Assembly (NCBI RefSeq): GCF_022678645.1
Contig: NZ_JALBWV010000039.1
Span: 1 to 64,000 of the forward strand
Direction: 5' to 3'
Source of the DNA: Saccharopolyspora soli
GTDB lineage: Bacteria > Actinomycetota > Actinomycetes > Mycobacteriales > Pseudonocardiaceae
DNA: 64,000 bases
Position 1 is the stretch's first letter. Each line of letters begins with the position of its first letter. Both the position numbers and the translations under genes were made by a program. Below, one piece after another: positions 51,366 through 58,715 of the stretch. Below the pieces are notes generated by a model. It saw only the letters and a program-made list of their open reading frames with translations, did not search any database and was not told where the DNA came from.

Positions 51366-52258
51366 GTGGTGGTCCTCTCGAACTGTCCGATGTGGTCGGT
51401 GATGGCGGCGATGATCGGTGGGTGCAGGGCGCTGGGCAGGGCGTGGCCGAGGCCGGGGATGCTCGTGCAGCGGGCGCCGGGGATGAGGTCGGCGAGGTGC
51501 TGGCCGTGCGGGGGTGGGTTGATGGGGTCCCGCGGGCCCTGGATGACCAGGGTGGGAGTGGTGACGTGGCGCAGTTCGGCGCCGCGTTCGATGGGTACCG
51601 GGGTGGCGAAGGCGTGCGCGGCGGGTTGCTGGTAGCTGCCCGCGTGGTCGATCGCGGCGTTTTCCCAGCGGCGGAATTCCGCTTCGTCGAAGGGGATCGC
51701 GTCGCCGACGAGCAGTCGCCATTCGGCGATCCGGCGGTGCAGGGCGGTCTCGCGGTCGGGCGCCGGGTCGGCGCGGTGCGCCATCGCGGTGATGATCCGC
51801 GCGGTGGGGGTGGGCAGGTCGGTGGGCTCGCCGGTGACGGCGCGGCGCATCGACTCGGCGAAGTCGACGTCGAGTGCGGCGGTGACCATCAGGGTGAGGG
51901 TGCGCAGCCGGTCGCGGTGGTCCAGGGCGAGCAGTTGGCCGAGGGTGCCGCCCAGGGACAGGCCGACGACGTGGGCGGTGGCGATGCCGTGTCCGTCGAG
52001 GACGGCGACGGCGTCACGGGCCATGTCCGCCAAGGAGTAGCCGGTCATGTCGAGGTGGGTGGAGCGGCCGGTGTCGCGGTGGTCGTAGCGCAGGACGTGC
52101 AGCCGGTGCGCGGTGAGGGCGGCGACGAATTCGTCGGGCCAGCCCAGCGCGTTGGCGTTCGCGCCCATGATCAGCAGCACCGGCGGGTCGGTGGGGTCGC
52201 CGTGGGTTTGCGACCACAGCCGCAGGCCGTCGGGGGTGGTGATGTGGCGTTCAGTCAT
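51362..52258 (-). CDS. Alpha/beta hydrolase (esterase-like)
   Basis: 298 aa. The oxyanion region is LIMGANANALGW, RYDHRDTGRSTHLD follows, the nucleophile elbow is VVGLSLGG near residue 99, the acid is in IQGPRDPINPP and the histidine is in PGLGHALPSA. It is closest in style to RdmC/aclacinomycin methylesterase-like hydrolases of actinomycetes. The start overlaps the acetyltransferase stop by 8 bp. In this operon it may hydrolyse or modify an antibiotic ester or lactone, which is inference. Confidence 0.87.
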   Translation of the reverse strand: MTERHITTPDGLRLWSQTHGDPTDPPVLLIMGANANALGWPDEFVAALTAHRLHVLRYDHRDTGRSTHLDMTGYSLADMARDAVAVLDGHGIATAHVVGLSLGGTLGQLLALDHRDRLRTLTLMVTAALDVDFAESMRRAVTGEPTDLPTPTARIITAMAHRADPAPDRETALHRRIAEWRLLVGDAIPFDEAEFRRWENAAIDHAGSYQQPAAHAFATPVPIERGAELRHVTTPTLVIQGPRDPINPPPHGQHLADLIPGARCTSIPGLGHALPSALHPPIIAAITDHIGQFERTTT

Positions 52259-52916
52259 CCAGCAGCCCTTCCCGGCGGGCCAGCGCGGCGAGTTCTTTGG
52301 GTTGTCCGGCCATGATGGTGCGGACGTGGTCGGTGATGGCCTGCACGGGCCAGTTCCACCAGGCGATGCGTTGCAGCAGTTCGACGTCGGCGTCGTAGAA
52401 GCGGCGGCGGATCACTCGGGCGGGGTTGCCGCCCGCGATGCCGTAGGCGGGGATGTCGCTGGTGACCACCGCGGCGGTGGCGATGATCGCGCCGTCGTCG
52501 ATGTGCACGCCGGGCATGATCGTGGCGTCGCGGCCGATCCACACGTCGTTGCCGATGACGGTGTCGCCTTTGCTGGGCAGTCCGGCGGCGATGTCGGCGG
52601 TGGCGCGGGTCCAGTCGCCGCCGAACATGGCGAATGGGAAGGTGGCGCAGCCGATCATGGGGTGGTTGGCGGCGGGCATGATGAAACGCGCCCCGGTGGC
52701 CAGGGCGCAGAACCGGCCGATGCGCAGTTTCGCTGGCCCGTAGTTGTAGAGGACGTTGCGGGTTTCGAATTCGGCGGCGCCGTCGGGGTCGTCGTAGTAG
52801 GTGTAGTCGCCGATCTCGATCAGGGGGGAGCTGACCACAGTGGACAGGAAGGCCACGTTGGTCAGCTCGGGCCGGGTGGTGGGGTGCACCCGGCTGGGGT
52901 CGGGTGTGTCGGCCAT
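52251..52916 (-). CDS. CatB/Vat-type xenobiotic O-acetyltransferase
   Basis: 221 aa. A left-handed beta helix of hexapeptide repeats: IEIGDYTYYDDPDGAAEFE, LRIGRFCALATGARFIMPAA, NHPMIGCATFPFAMFGG with the catalytic His of the family, then DTVIGNDVWIGRDATIMPGV and AGGNPARVIRRRF. Length and motifs match Vat (streptogramin A) and CatB (chloramphenicol) acetyltransferases. It would acetylate a hydroxyl of an antibiotic. Only 12 bp separate it from the ABC-F gene. Two mechanisms known for streptogramin A resistance thus sit side by side. Confidence 0.88.
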   Translation of the reverse strand: MADTPDPSRVHPTTRPELTNVAFLSTVVSSPLIEIGDYTYYDDPDGAAEFETRNVLYNYGPAKLRIGRFCALATGARFIMPAANHPMIGCATFPFAMFGGDWTRATADIAAGLPSKGDTVIGNDVWIGRDATIMPGVHIDDGAIIATAAVVTSDIPAYGIAGGNPARVIRRRFYDADVELLQRIAWWNWPVQAITDHVRTIMAGQPKELAALARREGLLDD

Positions 52917-52928
52917 GGTTGTCCCCCT

Positions 52929-54542
52929 TCAGGCGCTGCGGCGGCCGTCGTGCAGGTTCAGGGTGGGCCCGTTCCAGCGTTGCCGCAGCCAACGGTCGTG
53001 GCTGGCGACCACGACGGCGCCGGGCGCGGTGCGCAGGGCGTCTTCGAGTTCACCGGCCAGGGTCAGGGACAGGTGGTTGGTGGGTTCGTCGAGCAACAAC
53101 ACCTGTGGTGGGTCGGCGAGCAGCAGTGCCAGGGCGAGGCGGCGGCGTTGGCCGACCGACAGCGCCCCGATGGGGCGGCCGAGGTCGGCTGGGGCGAGCA
53201 GGCCGAGTTCCTGCAGCGCTGGGACGTGTGTGCGGTCCGCGGTGGCGGTGGCGTACAGCTGGCGGGGGCTCTTGCGGGCGTCGGGGAAGGTGACGTCCTG
53301 TTCGAGCAGGCCGATGCGGGTGCCGCGGCGGCGCTGCACGCTGCCGGTGTCGGGCGCCAGGCGCCCGGCGGCCAGGTGCAGCAGGGTGGATTTGCCCGCG
53401 CCGTTGCCGCCGGTGATCAGCAGTCGGCCGGTTCCGGTGAGGTCGAGTTCGTCGATCCACACCCGGCCCTGCACCCCGGCCTGCCGGATCTGCAGCACCA
53501 CGTCGGTGGTGGTGTCGCGGTCGGTGAGGGTGGCTGCGAAACGCAGCGGCGGCGGGGGTTTGCGGACCTGGTCGGCGGTGAGCTCGTCCAGGCGCTGCTG
53601 GGCGTTGCGCACCCGCCGGGAGATCTGCTTCTGGACGCGGGCGCCTTTGTAGTCGTAGGCCAACTTGCTGGTGTTGCCGCGCGGTGCGTGGTGGCTGACC
53701 TGGCGGGCGGTGACGGCCACGGCGTGGCGCAGGGCGTCGAGTTCGTGCTGTTCGGCGGCGTAGCGCTGTTCCCAGCGGGCGCGTTCGGCGCGTTTGGCCG
53801 CAAGGTAGTCGGTGAAGGTGCCGCCGTAGCGGGTGGGGCCGTGCACGGCGGGGTCGAGGTCGAGGATGTCGGTGCAGACCGCGTCGAGGAACACGCGGTC
53901 GTGGCTGGCGAGCACGACGGTGCCGGGCAGCGCGGCGAGGTGTTGTTGCAGGAAGGCCAGGGCGGTGTCGTCGAGGTGGTTGGTGGGTTCGTCCAGCAGC
54001 AGGGCGCGTGGTTGGCGCAGCAGCAGCGCGGCCAGGCCCAGTCGGCTGCGCTGCCCGCCGGAGAGCGTGCCGGTGCGCCGCTGGCGGGGGATGTCGGCCA
54101 GGCCGAGTCCGTCGAGGACGACTTCGGCGCGGTGGTCGGCGTCCCAGGTGTCGTGCTGCTCGGCCCAGTCGAGGACCTCGCCGTAGGCGGCGAGGGCGTC
54201 GGCGTCATCGGGCCGGGCGGCGAGCACGGCGGCGAGTTCGGTCAGCCGGGTCTGTGCGCCGCGGTGCTCGGCCAGGGCGGCATCGAGCACGTCGGCGAGG
54301 GTGGCCTCGGGGCTGAAAGGTGTTTCCTGGTGCAGGAATCCGAGGTCGTCGGGGCGGGTGAGCTCGCCGGTGTCGGGTGCTTCGGCACCGGCCAGCACAC
54401 GCAGCAGGGTGGATTTGCCGACACCGTTCTCACCGACCAGGCCGATGCGGTGGCCCGGCGAGGCGGTCAACGACACCCCGTCGAGGACGACGCGGTCCGC
54501 ATAGGACTTGACGAGATCACGAGCGAGCAGAACGAAAGACAC
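52929..54542 (-). CDS. ABC-F family ATPase, probable ribosome-protection resistance protein
   Basis: 537 aa, two ATP-binding domains and no membrane segments, the ABC-F layout. Domain 1: GLVGENGVGKSTLLRVLAG, LSGGQRSRLGLAALLLRQP, LLLDEPTNHLDDTALAFL. The linker of about 80 residues (WEQRYAAEQHELDALRHAVA and on) is the arm that reaches the ribosome's peptidyl-transferase region. Domain 2: ITGGNGAGKSTLLHLAAGRL, LSVGQRRRLALALLLADP, LLLDEPTNHLS. It resembles actinomycete resistance ABC-Fs for streptogramin, lincosamide or pleuromutilin drugs. Its leader has a strong promoter and a tiny ORF. Confidence 0.88.
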   Translation of the reverse strand: MSFVLLARDLVKSYADRVVLDGVSLTASPGHRIGLVGENGVGKSTLLRVLAGAEAPDTGELTRPDDLGFLHQETPFSPEATLADVLDAALAEHRGAQTRLTELAAVLAARPDDADALAAYGEVLDWAEQHDTWDADHRAEVVLDGLGLADIPRQRRTGTLSGGQRSRLGLAALLLRQPRALLLDEPTNHLDDTALAFLQQHLAALPGTVVLASHDRVFLDAVCTDILDLDPAVHGPTRYGGTFTDYLAAKRAERARWEQRYAAEQHELDALRHAVAVTARQVSHHAPRGNTSKLAYDYKGARVQKQISRRVRNAQQRLDELTADQVRKPPPPLRFAATLTDRDTTTDVVLQIRQAGVQGRVWIDELDLTGTGRLLITGGNGAGKSTLLHLAAGRLAPDTGSVQRRRGTRIGLLEQDVTFPDARKSPRQLYATATADRTHVPALQELGLLAPADLGRPIGALSVGQRRRLALALLLADPPQVLLLDEPTNHLSLTLAGELEDALRTAPGAVVVASHDRWLRQRWNGPTLNLHDGRRSA

Positions 54543-54646
54543 GAAGCGTCACACACCGGTGGTTTCGATGCGTTGCCCGCCGGGCGGTGTTCGACGCGGA
54601 CCGGGAATGGGGTCGCGGAAGCCTCGGGCGCGGGCCTGGCTCGATG

Positions 54647-54658
54647 TCAGTTCTTCAT
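54647..54658 (-). CDS. Three-codon leader ORF (Met-Lys-Asn-stop) of the ABC-F operon
   Basis: ATGAAGAACTGA begins 10 nt after the -10 hexamer, so transcription would start within a few bases of the ATG. It is a leaderless mini-ORF 105 bp before the ABC-F start. Antibiotic-responsive ABC-F genes are often controlled by ribosome stalling on a short leader ORF. That this one is translated is inference; no clear terminator/antiterminator pair was worked out. Confidence 0.4.
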   Translation of the reverse strand: MKN

Positions 54659-54668
54659 AGTGCCGCCG

Positions 54669-54699
54669 ATCGTAGCGTGCGCCGCGTGGCGGCTGTCAA
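54669..54699 (-). promoter_or_regulatory. Promoter of the ABC-F resistance operon
   Basis: On the minus strand TTGACA (54699-54694), a 19-nt spacer, then TACGAT (54674-54669). Upstream of the -35 is GGAAAACGCG, locally A-rich, which recalls the AT-rich element before -35 in WhiB7-controlled resistance promoters. The WhiB7 link is speculative. Confidence 0.6.
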
Positions 54700-54765
54700 C
54701 GCGTTTTCCGGTCACCACCGTTGGTGTGCGTGCCGGGTGCGGGCGACGTTCTACGCTGTGCGGTC

Positions 54766-55287
54766 ATGGCGCAGCGTGAGGACGGGGTGGACCGGATCCA
54801 GCGGGCGTGGCAGCGGGAACGCCCGGGGATGCCGGTGTCGTCGATCGGGGTGATCACCCGGATCTGGCGGATCGCGAAGCTGCTGGAGGACGAGCGTCGC
54901 CGCACCGATGCGCGCATCGGTTTGGATGCCGCCACTCGTGACCTGTTGAGCACGTTGCGGCGGTCGGGGCCGCCGTACCAGCTGGCGGCCGGGGAGATCG
55001 CGCGGCAGTCGTTGCTGAGCGCTGGGGCGATTTCGCAGCGGGTGGCGCGCGCGGAGCAGCGCGGTCTGGTGCGCCGCAGCAAGGGTGGTGTGGACGGCCG
55101 GTCGGTGCTGGTGGAACTCACCGACGTCGGGCACCAGTTGATCGAGGAGCGGGTGGACGACTTGCTGCGACATGAGGAGACGTTGCTGAGCTCGCTGGAC
55201 GCCGAGCAGCGGGAGCAGTTGGCGGGGTTGCTGCGGATCCTGCTCGGCGATCTCAGCGAGCGTCTCGGTGCCGAAGATCGTCCTTAG
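54766..55287 (+). CDS. MarR family regulator
   Basis: 173 aa from ATG 54766. An N-terminal dimer helix (GVITRIWRIAKLLEDERRRT) precedes the winged helix with YQLAAGEIARQSLLSAGAIS, RVARAEQRGLVRRSKGGVDG (wing DGRS) and VELTDVGHQLIEERVDDLLR. Divergent from the ABC-F operon with 223 bp between starts, and convergent with the SDR that follows after 15 bp. It could regulate itself, the resistance operon, or the SDR, which has its own palindrome. Confidence 0.9.
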   Translation: MAQREDGVDRIQRAWQRERPGMPVSSIGVITRIWRIAKLLEDERRRTDARIGLDAATRDLLSTLRRSGPPYQLAAGEIARQSLLSAGAISQRVARAEQRGLVRRSKGGVDGRSVLVELTDVGHQLIEERVDDLLRHEETLLSSLDAEQREQLAGLLRILLGDLSERLGAEDRP

Positions 55288-55302
55288 TGCGTGGTTGGGT
55301 TC

Positions 55303-56019
55303 TCAGCGGCCGAGGTGGGCGCCGCCGTTGACGTGCAGCACTTGGCCGGTGATGTGCCCGGCCTGCGGGCTGGCGAGGAAGCCGACGAGCGCGGCGATGT
55401 CGGCGGGGGTGCCAGCGCGTTTGGTGGCGGTGGCGGTGATGAGCGCGTGGCGGCGGTCTTCGGTGAGGTTGCCGCGGAAGAATTCGGTGCGCTCGGTCAG
55501 TCCTGGTGAGACGACGTTGGCGGTGATGCCGCGCGGACCGAGTTCGCCCGCGAGATCAGCGGTCCAGGCTTCGACGGCTGCCTTGGCGGCGCCGTAGGAG
55601 CCCGCTCCGGTGCGGGCGGCGATCGAGCCGATGGTGATCACGCGGGCTCCGGCGGCCAGTCGCGGGGTCACGGCGGCGGTCACCAGGACTGCGGAGAGCA
55701 CGTTGGCCTGGAAGTTGGCTTGCCATCCGGCGGCCAGCGCGGTCAGTCCCTCCGGTGTGGACCGGTCGAAGTCGGTGTTGCCGCCCGCGTTGTTGACCAG
55801 GACGTCGATGCGTTCGGGCAGGTGCGCCACTGCGGCGGTGACGGCGTCGGGGTCGGTGGCGTCGAAGGGCACTGCCGTGGCGCGGAGCGCGGCCGCGGCG
55901 GTGTCCAGGACCTCGTGGCGGCGGCCGGTGATGGTGACCGAATCACCCGCGGCGGCGAAATGTTCGGCGATGGCGTAGCCGATGCCGGTGCCGCCGCCGG
56001 TGACGATGATCTCGCGCAA
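55303..56019 (-). CDS. SDR family oxidoreductase
   Basis: 238 aa from TTG 56019, which has AAGGAG 7 nt upstream; the protein then begins directly at EIIVTGGGTGIGYAIAEHF, and no ATG or GTG is closer. It has VLVNNAGGNTDFDRS near residue 80, the catalytic Ser in ITIGSIAARTG, YGAAKAAVEAW (YxxxK) and VSPGLTERTEFFRG, with the C-terminus ITGQVLHVNGGAHLGR. NAD(P)-dependent; substrate unknown. A perfect 12-bp palindrome overlaps its ribosome site. Confidence 0.87.
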   Translation of the reverse strand: MREIIVTGGGTGIGYAIAEHFAAAGDSVTITGRRHEVLDTAAAALRATAVPFDATDPDAVTAAVAHLPERIDVLVNNAGGNTDFDRSTPEGLTALAAGWQANFQANVLSAVLVTAAVTPRLAAGARVITIGSIAARTGAGSYGAAKAAVEAWTADLAGELGPRGITANVVSPGLTERTEFFRGNLTEDRRHALITATATKRAGTPADIAALVGFLASPQAGHITGQVLHVNGGAHLGR

Positions 56020-56029
56020 AACAATCTCC

Positions 56030-56041
56030 TTTAGATCTAAA
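56030..56041. promoter_or_regulatory. Palindrome at the start of the SDR gene
   Basis: TTTAGATCTAAA, a perfect palindrome overlapping the Shine-Dalgarno of the SDR gene. It is an AT island in GC-rich DNA. It suits a small winged-helix dimer such as the MarR protein encoded convergently, or an HxlR regulator elsewhere. Confidence 0.5.
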
Positions 56042-56156
56042 AGACTTCGCTTACGGTAGCGCCCCGGCGACCAGCAACGCAACGCACTAGTCCGACCAGC
56101 GCAGCGCGCCGAATTCCGGTTGCCCGCACCGGAAGTCCAGGTGTAGTGCTTGTCGA

Positions 56157-56900
56157 ATGCTGCAGGAAAGCCGCACCGGCGAGACCGTGGTGCTCTCCCA
56201 AGACACCACCACGGTCTCCTGCGCGCCGATCGCCGGAGTGCCACGCACCGCACGAGTCCTCGAACTTCGAGGCCCCAACCCACTTGTCGTGCTGCGAACC
56301 GCACTACCGGGCTGGAGCCTGCTCACCAACCCAGCTGAAGGCGAAGCGCTGGTACGAGCGGGCGCCCGGCTGAAACGCCACGCCCACCGGATGCAGCGCG
56401 ACCTGACCGCCAACCCACCACCGCCAACCTGGGCACACCTGCGACCAGCGAAACCACTGCGGGTGGTGCCCTGCACCCGCCCACCGGCAGACCTGCTGCC
56501 CGCCTGGCGCGAAGCATTCCCCCCGCAACATCCCGACCAGGTCGTCGGCAGCGACCAACAGGTCCTCACCGAACTGCTCCAGCCACTGCTGACCGGACGA
56601 GTGCTGGGACCGGTGCTGGACTGCAGCGCACTGGTCGTCGACGCCGACGACCACGTCGTCGCGGGCCTGGTGGTCAACGACCGCGACGGCACCGCGTGGG
56701 TCGGTGACGTCTTCCGCCGCCCAGCACCGCAGTTCGCCGGACTCGGCGGCCTGCTGCTGCGCCGAGCACTCGCGCGGCTGGCCGAGGAGGGCTCCGGCGA
56801 GGTGGGTTTGGCGGTCACGGTCGGCAACCCCGCACAGCGGCTCTACGAACGCCTCGGGTTCGCGGTCACCGACACGACCATGACCCTGGCGATACCGTGA
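56157..56900 (+). CDS. GNAT N-acetyltransferase with N-terminal extension
   Basis: 247 aa from ATG 56157. The first 110 residues form a beta-rich domain (VLELRGPNPLVVLRTALPGW) of unclear fold. The C-terminal GNAT core carries DCSALVVDADDHVVAGLVVN, WVGDVFRRPAPQFAGLGGLL, LRRALARLAEEG and NPAQRLYERLGFAVTD. The acetyl-CoA loop is weakly conserved (FAGLGG instead of RGRGxG). It is coupled to a second GNAT gene by GTGA. Substrate unknown. Confidence 0.8.
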   Translation: MLQESRTGETVVLSQDTTTVSCAPIAGVPRTARVLELRGPNPLVVLRTALPGWSLLTNPAEGEALVRAGARLKRHAHRMQRDLTANPPPPTWAHLRPAKPLRVVPCTRPPADLLPAWREAFPPQHPDQVVGSDQQVLTELLQPLLTGRVLGPVLDCSALVVDADDHVVAGLVVNDRDGTAWVGDVFRRPAPQFAGLGGLLLRRALARLAEEGSGEVGLAVTVGNPAQRLYERLGFAVTDTTMTLAIP

Positions 56901-57457
56901 ACGCGCCGGAACCGCGGCTGCGCACCGCACGACTGCTACTGCGACCAGCGAACCCCGCCGATGCGACCGCGGTCCACGAATACCGGGCGGACCCGAACAT
57001 CGCCACCTACCTCACCCAACCAGCGCTGAGCCTGGAACAGGTCCGGCAACGCCTCCGCACCGCCGCCGACCGCTGGACGCGCAGCGACCACCAGCGATTC
57101 CACCTGCTGTTCACGGTGCTGGCCGACGACACGATCATCGGCGAAGTCCAGGCCGTCAACTGCACCGAACGCGGCAAGCCAACCTCGCCGGACCCGACCG
57201 AAGTGTGGGTCTCCTACGTGTTCAATCCTCGCCACCAGGGCCACGGCTACGCCACCGAAGCCGTGCGCGACGTGTGCAGCTGGCTGTTCCGCCGGGGCGC
57301 CGCGCGGATCTTCGCCAACCTCTACACCGCCAACACCCCGTCATACCAGCTCCTGCACCGACTCGGGTTCCAGGAACACCAACGCCTCTCCGCCGACGAA
57401 GACACCCTGGGAAAGAACCTGCCGTCGGTGCGGATGCGCCTGGACGCGCCCGGTTGA
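56897..57457 (+). CDS. GNAT N-acetyltransferase (RimJ/RimL-like)
   Basis: 186 aa from GTG 56897, overlapping the previous stop. RLRTARLLLRPANPADATAV opens the protein, PTEVWVSYVFNPRHQGHGYA holds the acetyl-CoA loop, and FANLYTANTPSYQLLHRLGF ends the core. The family acetylates N-termini or side chains of proteins or small amines. Its stop is followed by the leader region of the tryptophanyl-tRNA synthetase gene. Confidence 0.88.
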   Translation: MNAPEPRLRTARLLLRPANPADATAVHEYRADPNIATYLTQPALSLEQVRQRLRTAADRWTRSDHQRFHLLFTVLADDTIIGEVQAVNCTERGKPTSPDPTEVWVSYVFNPRHQGHGYATEAVRDVCSWLFRRGAARIFANLYTANTPSYQLLHRLGFQEHQRLSADEDTLGKNLPSVRMRLDAPG

Positions 57458-57471
57458 GCCGCACGATGCGT

Positions 57472-57477
57472 TAGCAT
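57472..57477 (+). promoter_or_regulatory. -10 element of the trpS leader transcript
   Basis: TAGCAT lies 6 bp before the GTG of the leader peptide, so transcription would begin at or within a base or two of that GTG and the leader would be read without a ribosome site. A -35 element is not clear. Confidence 0.5.
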
Positions 57478-57483
57478 GGCGGG

Positions 57484-57525
57484 GTGATTCGCAGTTCGTG
57501 CCTCGCGTGGTGGCGCTCCGGTTAG
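57484..57525 (+). CDS. trpS leader peptide with tandem Trp codons
   Basis: GTG 57484 to TAG 57525 encodes 13 residues, MIRSSCLAWWRSG, with two adjacent TGG codons. It is too short to be chance in this position: the gene downstream is a tryptophanyl-tRNA synthetase and an intrinsic terminator follows 28 bp later. When charged tRNA-Trp is scarce the ribosome stalls on the Trp pair and the terminator should not form. Attenuation of an auxiliary TrpRS (trpRS1) has been described in Streptomyces coelicolor. Confidence 0.85.
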   Translation: MIRSSCLAWWRSG

Positions 57526-57553
57526 GAGCGGCCAACCAGCATGCACACCTCTC

Positions 57554-57579
57554 GGGCCGTTCGGATGGACGGCCCTTTT
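57554..57579 (+). terminator. Attenuator hairpin before trpS
   Basis: GGGCCGT, an 8-nt loop, then ACGGCCC and TTTT, a canonical intrinsic terminator. An upstream hairpin (GCTCC/GGAGC at 57515-57529) lies around the leader stop codon, and GGCC at 57530 can compete for the terminator arm. It ends 62 bp before the trpS start. Confidence 0.85.
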
Positions 57580-57641
57580 CCATGTTCTCCGCACGTCCGG
57601 GGCGTCGACCGAACCCCGCGACCAAATTCGAGGAGAACACC

Positions 57642-58694
57642 ATGACCACCATGATCGAAACCTCCGCCGCCGCACGACGCAGCGCCGAGCTGGAGGAACT
57701 GATCCACCTGCGACCGGCGGACTTCCGGGTGCTCACCGGCGATCGCCCGACCGGACCGCTGCACCTGGGCCACTACTTCGGCACCCTGCACAACCGGGTC
57801 CGCCTGCAGCACCTCGGCGTGGAACTGCTGGTGATCATCGCCGACTACCAGGTGCTCACCGACCGGGACATCGCCGACCGGCTCGGCCAGCACGTGCACA
57901 ACCTGGTGCTGGACTACCTGGCGGCCGGGATCGATCCGCAGCGCGCCACCATCTTCACCCACAGCGCCGTGGCGGCGCTCAACCAACTGCTGCTGCCGTT
58001 CCTGAGCCTGGTGTCGATGTCCGAACTGGCCCGCAATCCGACGGTCAAGGACGAGATCGCGCATTCGCAGCAGTCCGCGGTCAGCGGCCTGATGTTCACC
58101 TATCCCGCCCACCAAGCCGCCGACATCCTGTTCTGCAAGGCGAACCTGGTACCGGTCGGCCAGGACCAACTGCCGCACCTGGAGCTGACCCGCACCATCG
58201 CGCGCCGGTTCAACGACCGCTACGGCGCGCTGCTGCCCGAACCGGATGCCCTGCTGTCCCCAGCGCCCCTGCTGTTGGGCACCGACGGAACGAAGATGAG
58301 CAAAAGCCGCGGCAACGCGATCATGCTCTCGGCCACCCCGGATGAGACCGCACGCCTGATCCGAGGCGCGAAAACCGATTCCCAGCGCCACATCAGCTAC
58401 GACCCGCAGGCCCGTCCGGAAGTCTCCAGCCTGGTGCTGCTGGCGGCCCTGTGCACCGGGCAAGATCCGCACGACCTCGCCGAAGGCATCGGTTCGGGCG
58501 GCGCGGCGACGCTGAAACGCACGGTCACCGAGGCGGTCAACGAGCACCTGGCACCGATGCGGGCTCGGCGGGCCGCGTTCGCAGCCGATCCCGGTCAACT
58601 GCGCGGCATTCTGCGCGACGGCAACGAGCGCGCCAACACCCTCGCCGAGACCACCCTGAACGAAGTGCGCTCCGCGATGGGCACCCGCTACTGA
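57642..58694 (+). CDS. trpS: Tryptophanyl-tRNA synthetase, probably the inducible auxiliary enzyme
   Basis: 350 aa from ATG 57642, with GAGGAG upstream. Class I signatures are GPLHLGHYFG (HIGH type) near residue 38 and GTKMSKSRGNAI (KMSKS) near 222. The tryptophan pocket region LLVIIADYQVLTD and the dimer part MFTYPAHQAADILFCKANLV are present. It charges tRNA-Trp. Control by a Trp-codon leader and attenuator, and placement among accessory genes, suggest the second TrpRS that some actinomycetes use under Trp limitation or against inhibitors such as indolmycin. No indolmycin gene is seen. Confidence 0.93.
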   Translation: MTTMIETSAAARRSAELEELIHLRPADFRVLTGDRPTGPLHLGHYFGTLHNRVRLQHLGVELLVIIADYQVLTDRDIADRLGQHVHNLVLDYLAAGIDPQRATIFTHSAVAALNQLLLPFLSLVSMSELARNPTVKDEIAHSQQSAVSGLMFTYPAHQAADILFCKANLVPVGQDQLPHLELTRTIARRFNDRYGALLPEPDALLSPAPLLLGTDGTKMSKSRGNAIMLSATPDETARLIRGAKTDSQRHISYDPQARPEVSSLVLLAALCTGQDPHDLAEGIGSGGAATLKRTVTEAVNEHLAPMRARRAAFAADPGQLRGILRDGNERANTLAETTLNEVRSAMGTRY

Positions 58695-58715
58695 CCGGCG
58701 CCGGTCACGGCGGCA

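Noticed and set aside
50562-54542. Antibiotic biosynthetic gene cluster
   Set aside because: Resistance-type genes are present but no polyketide, peptide or other scaffold-forming gene is seen in the window.
52113-54779. 888-aa plus-strand open frame
   Set aside because: Reverse shadow of the acetyltransferase and ABC-F genes.
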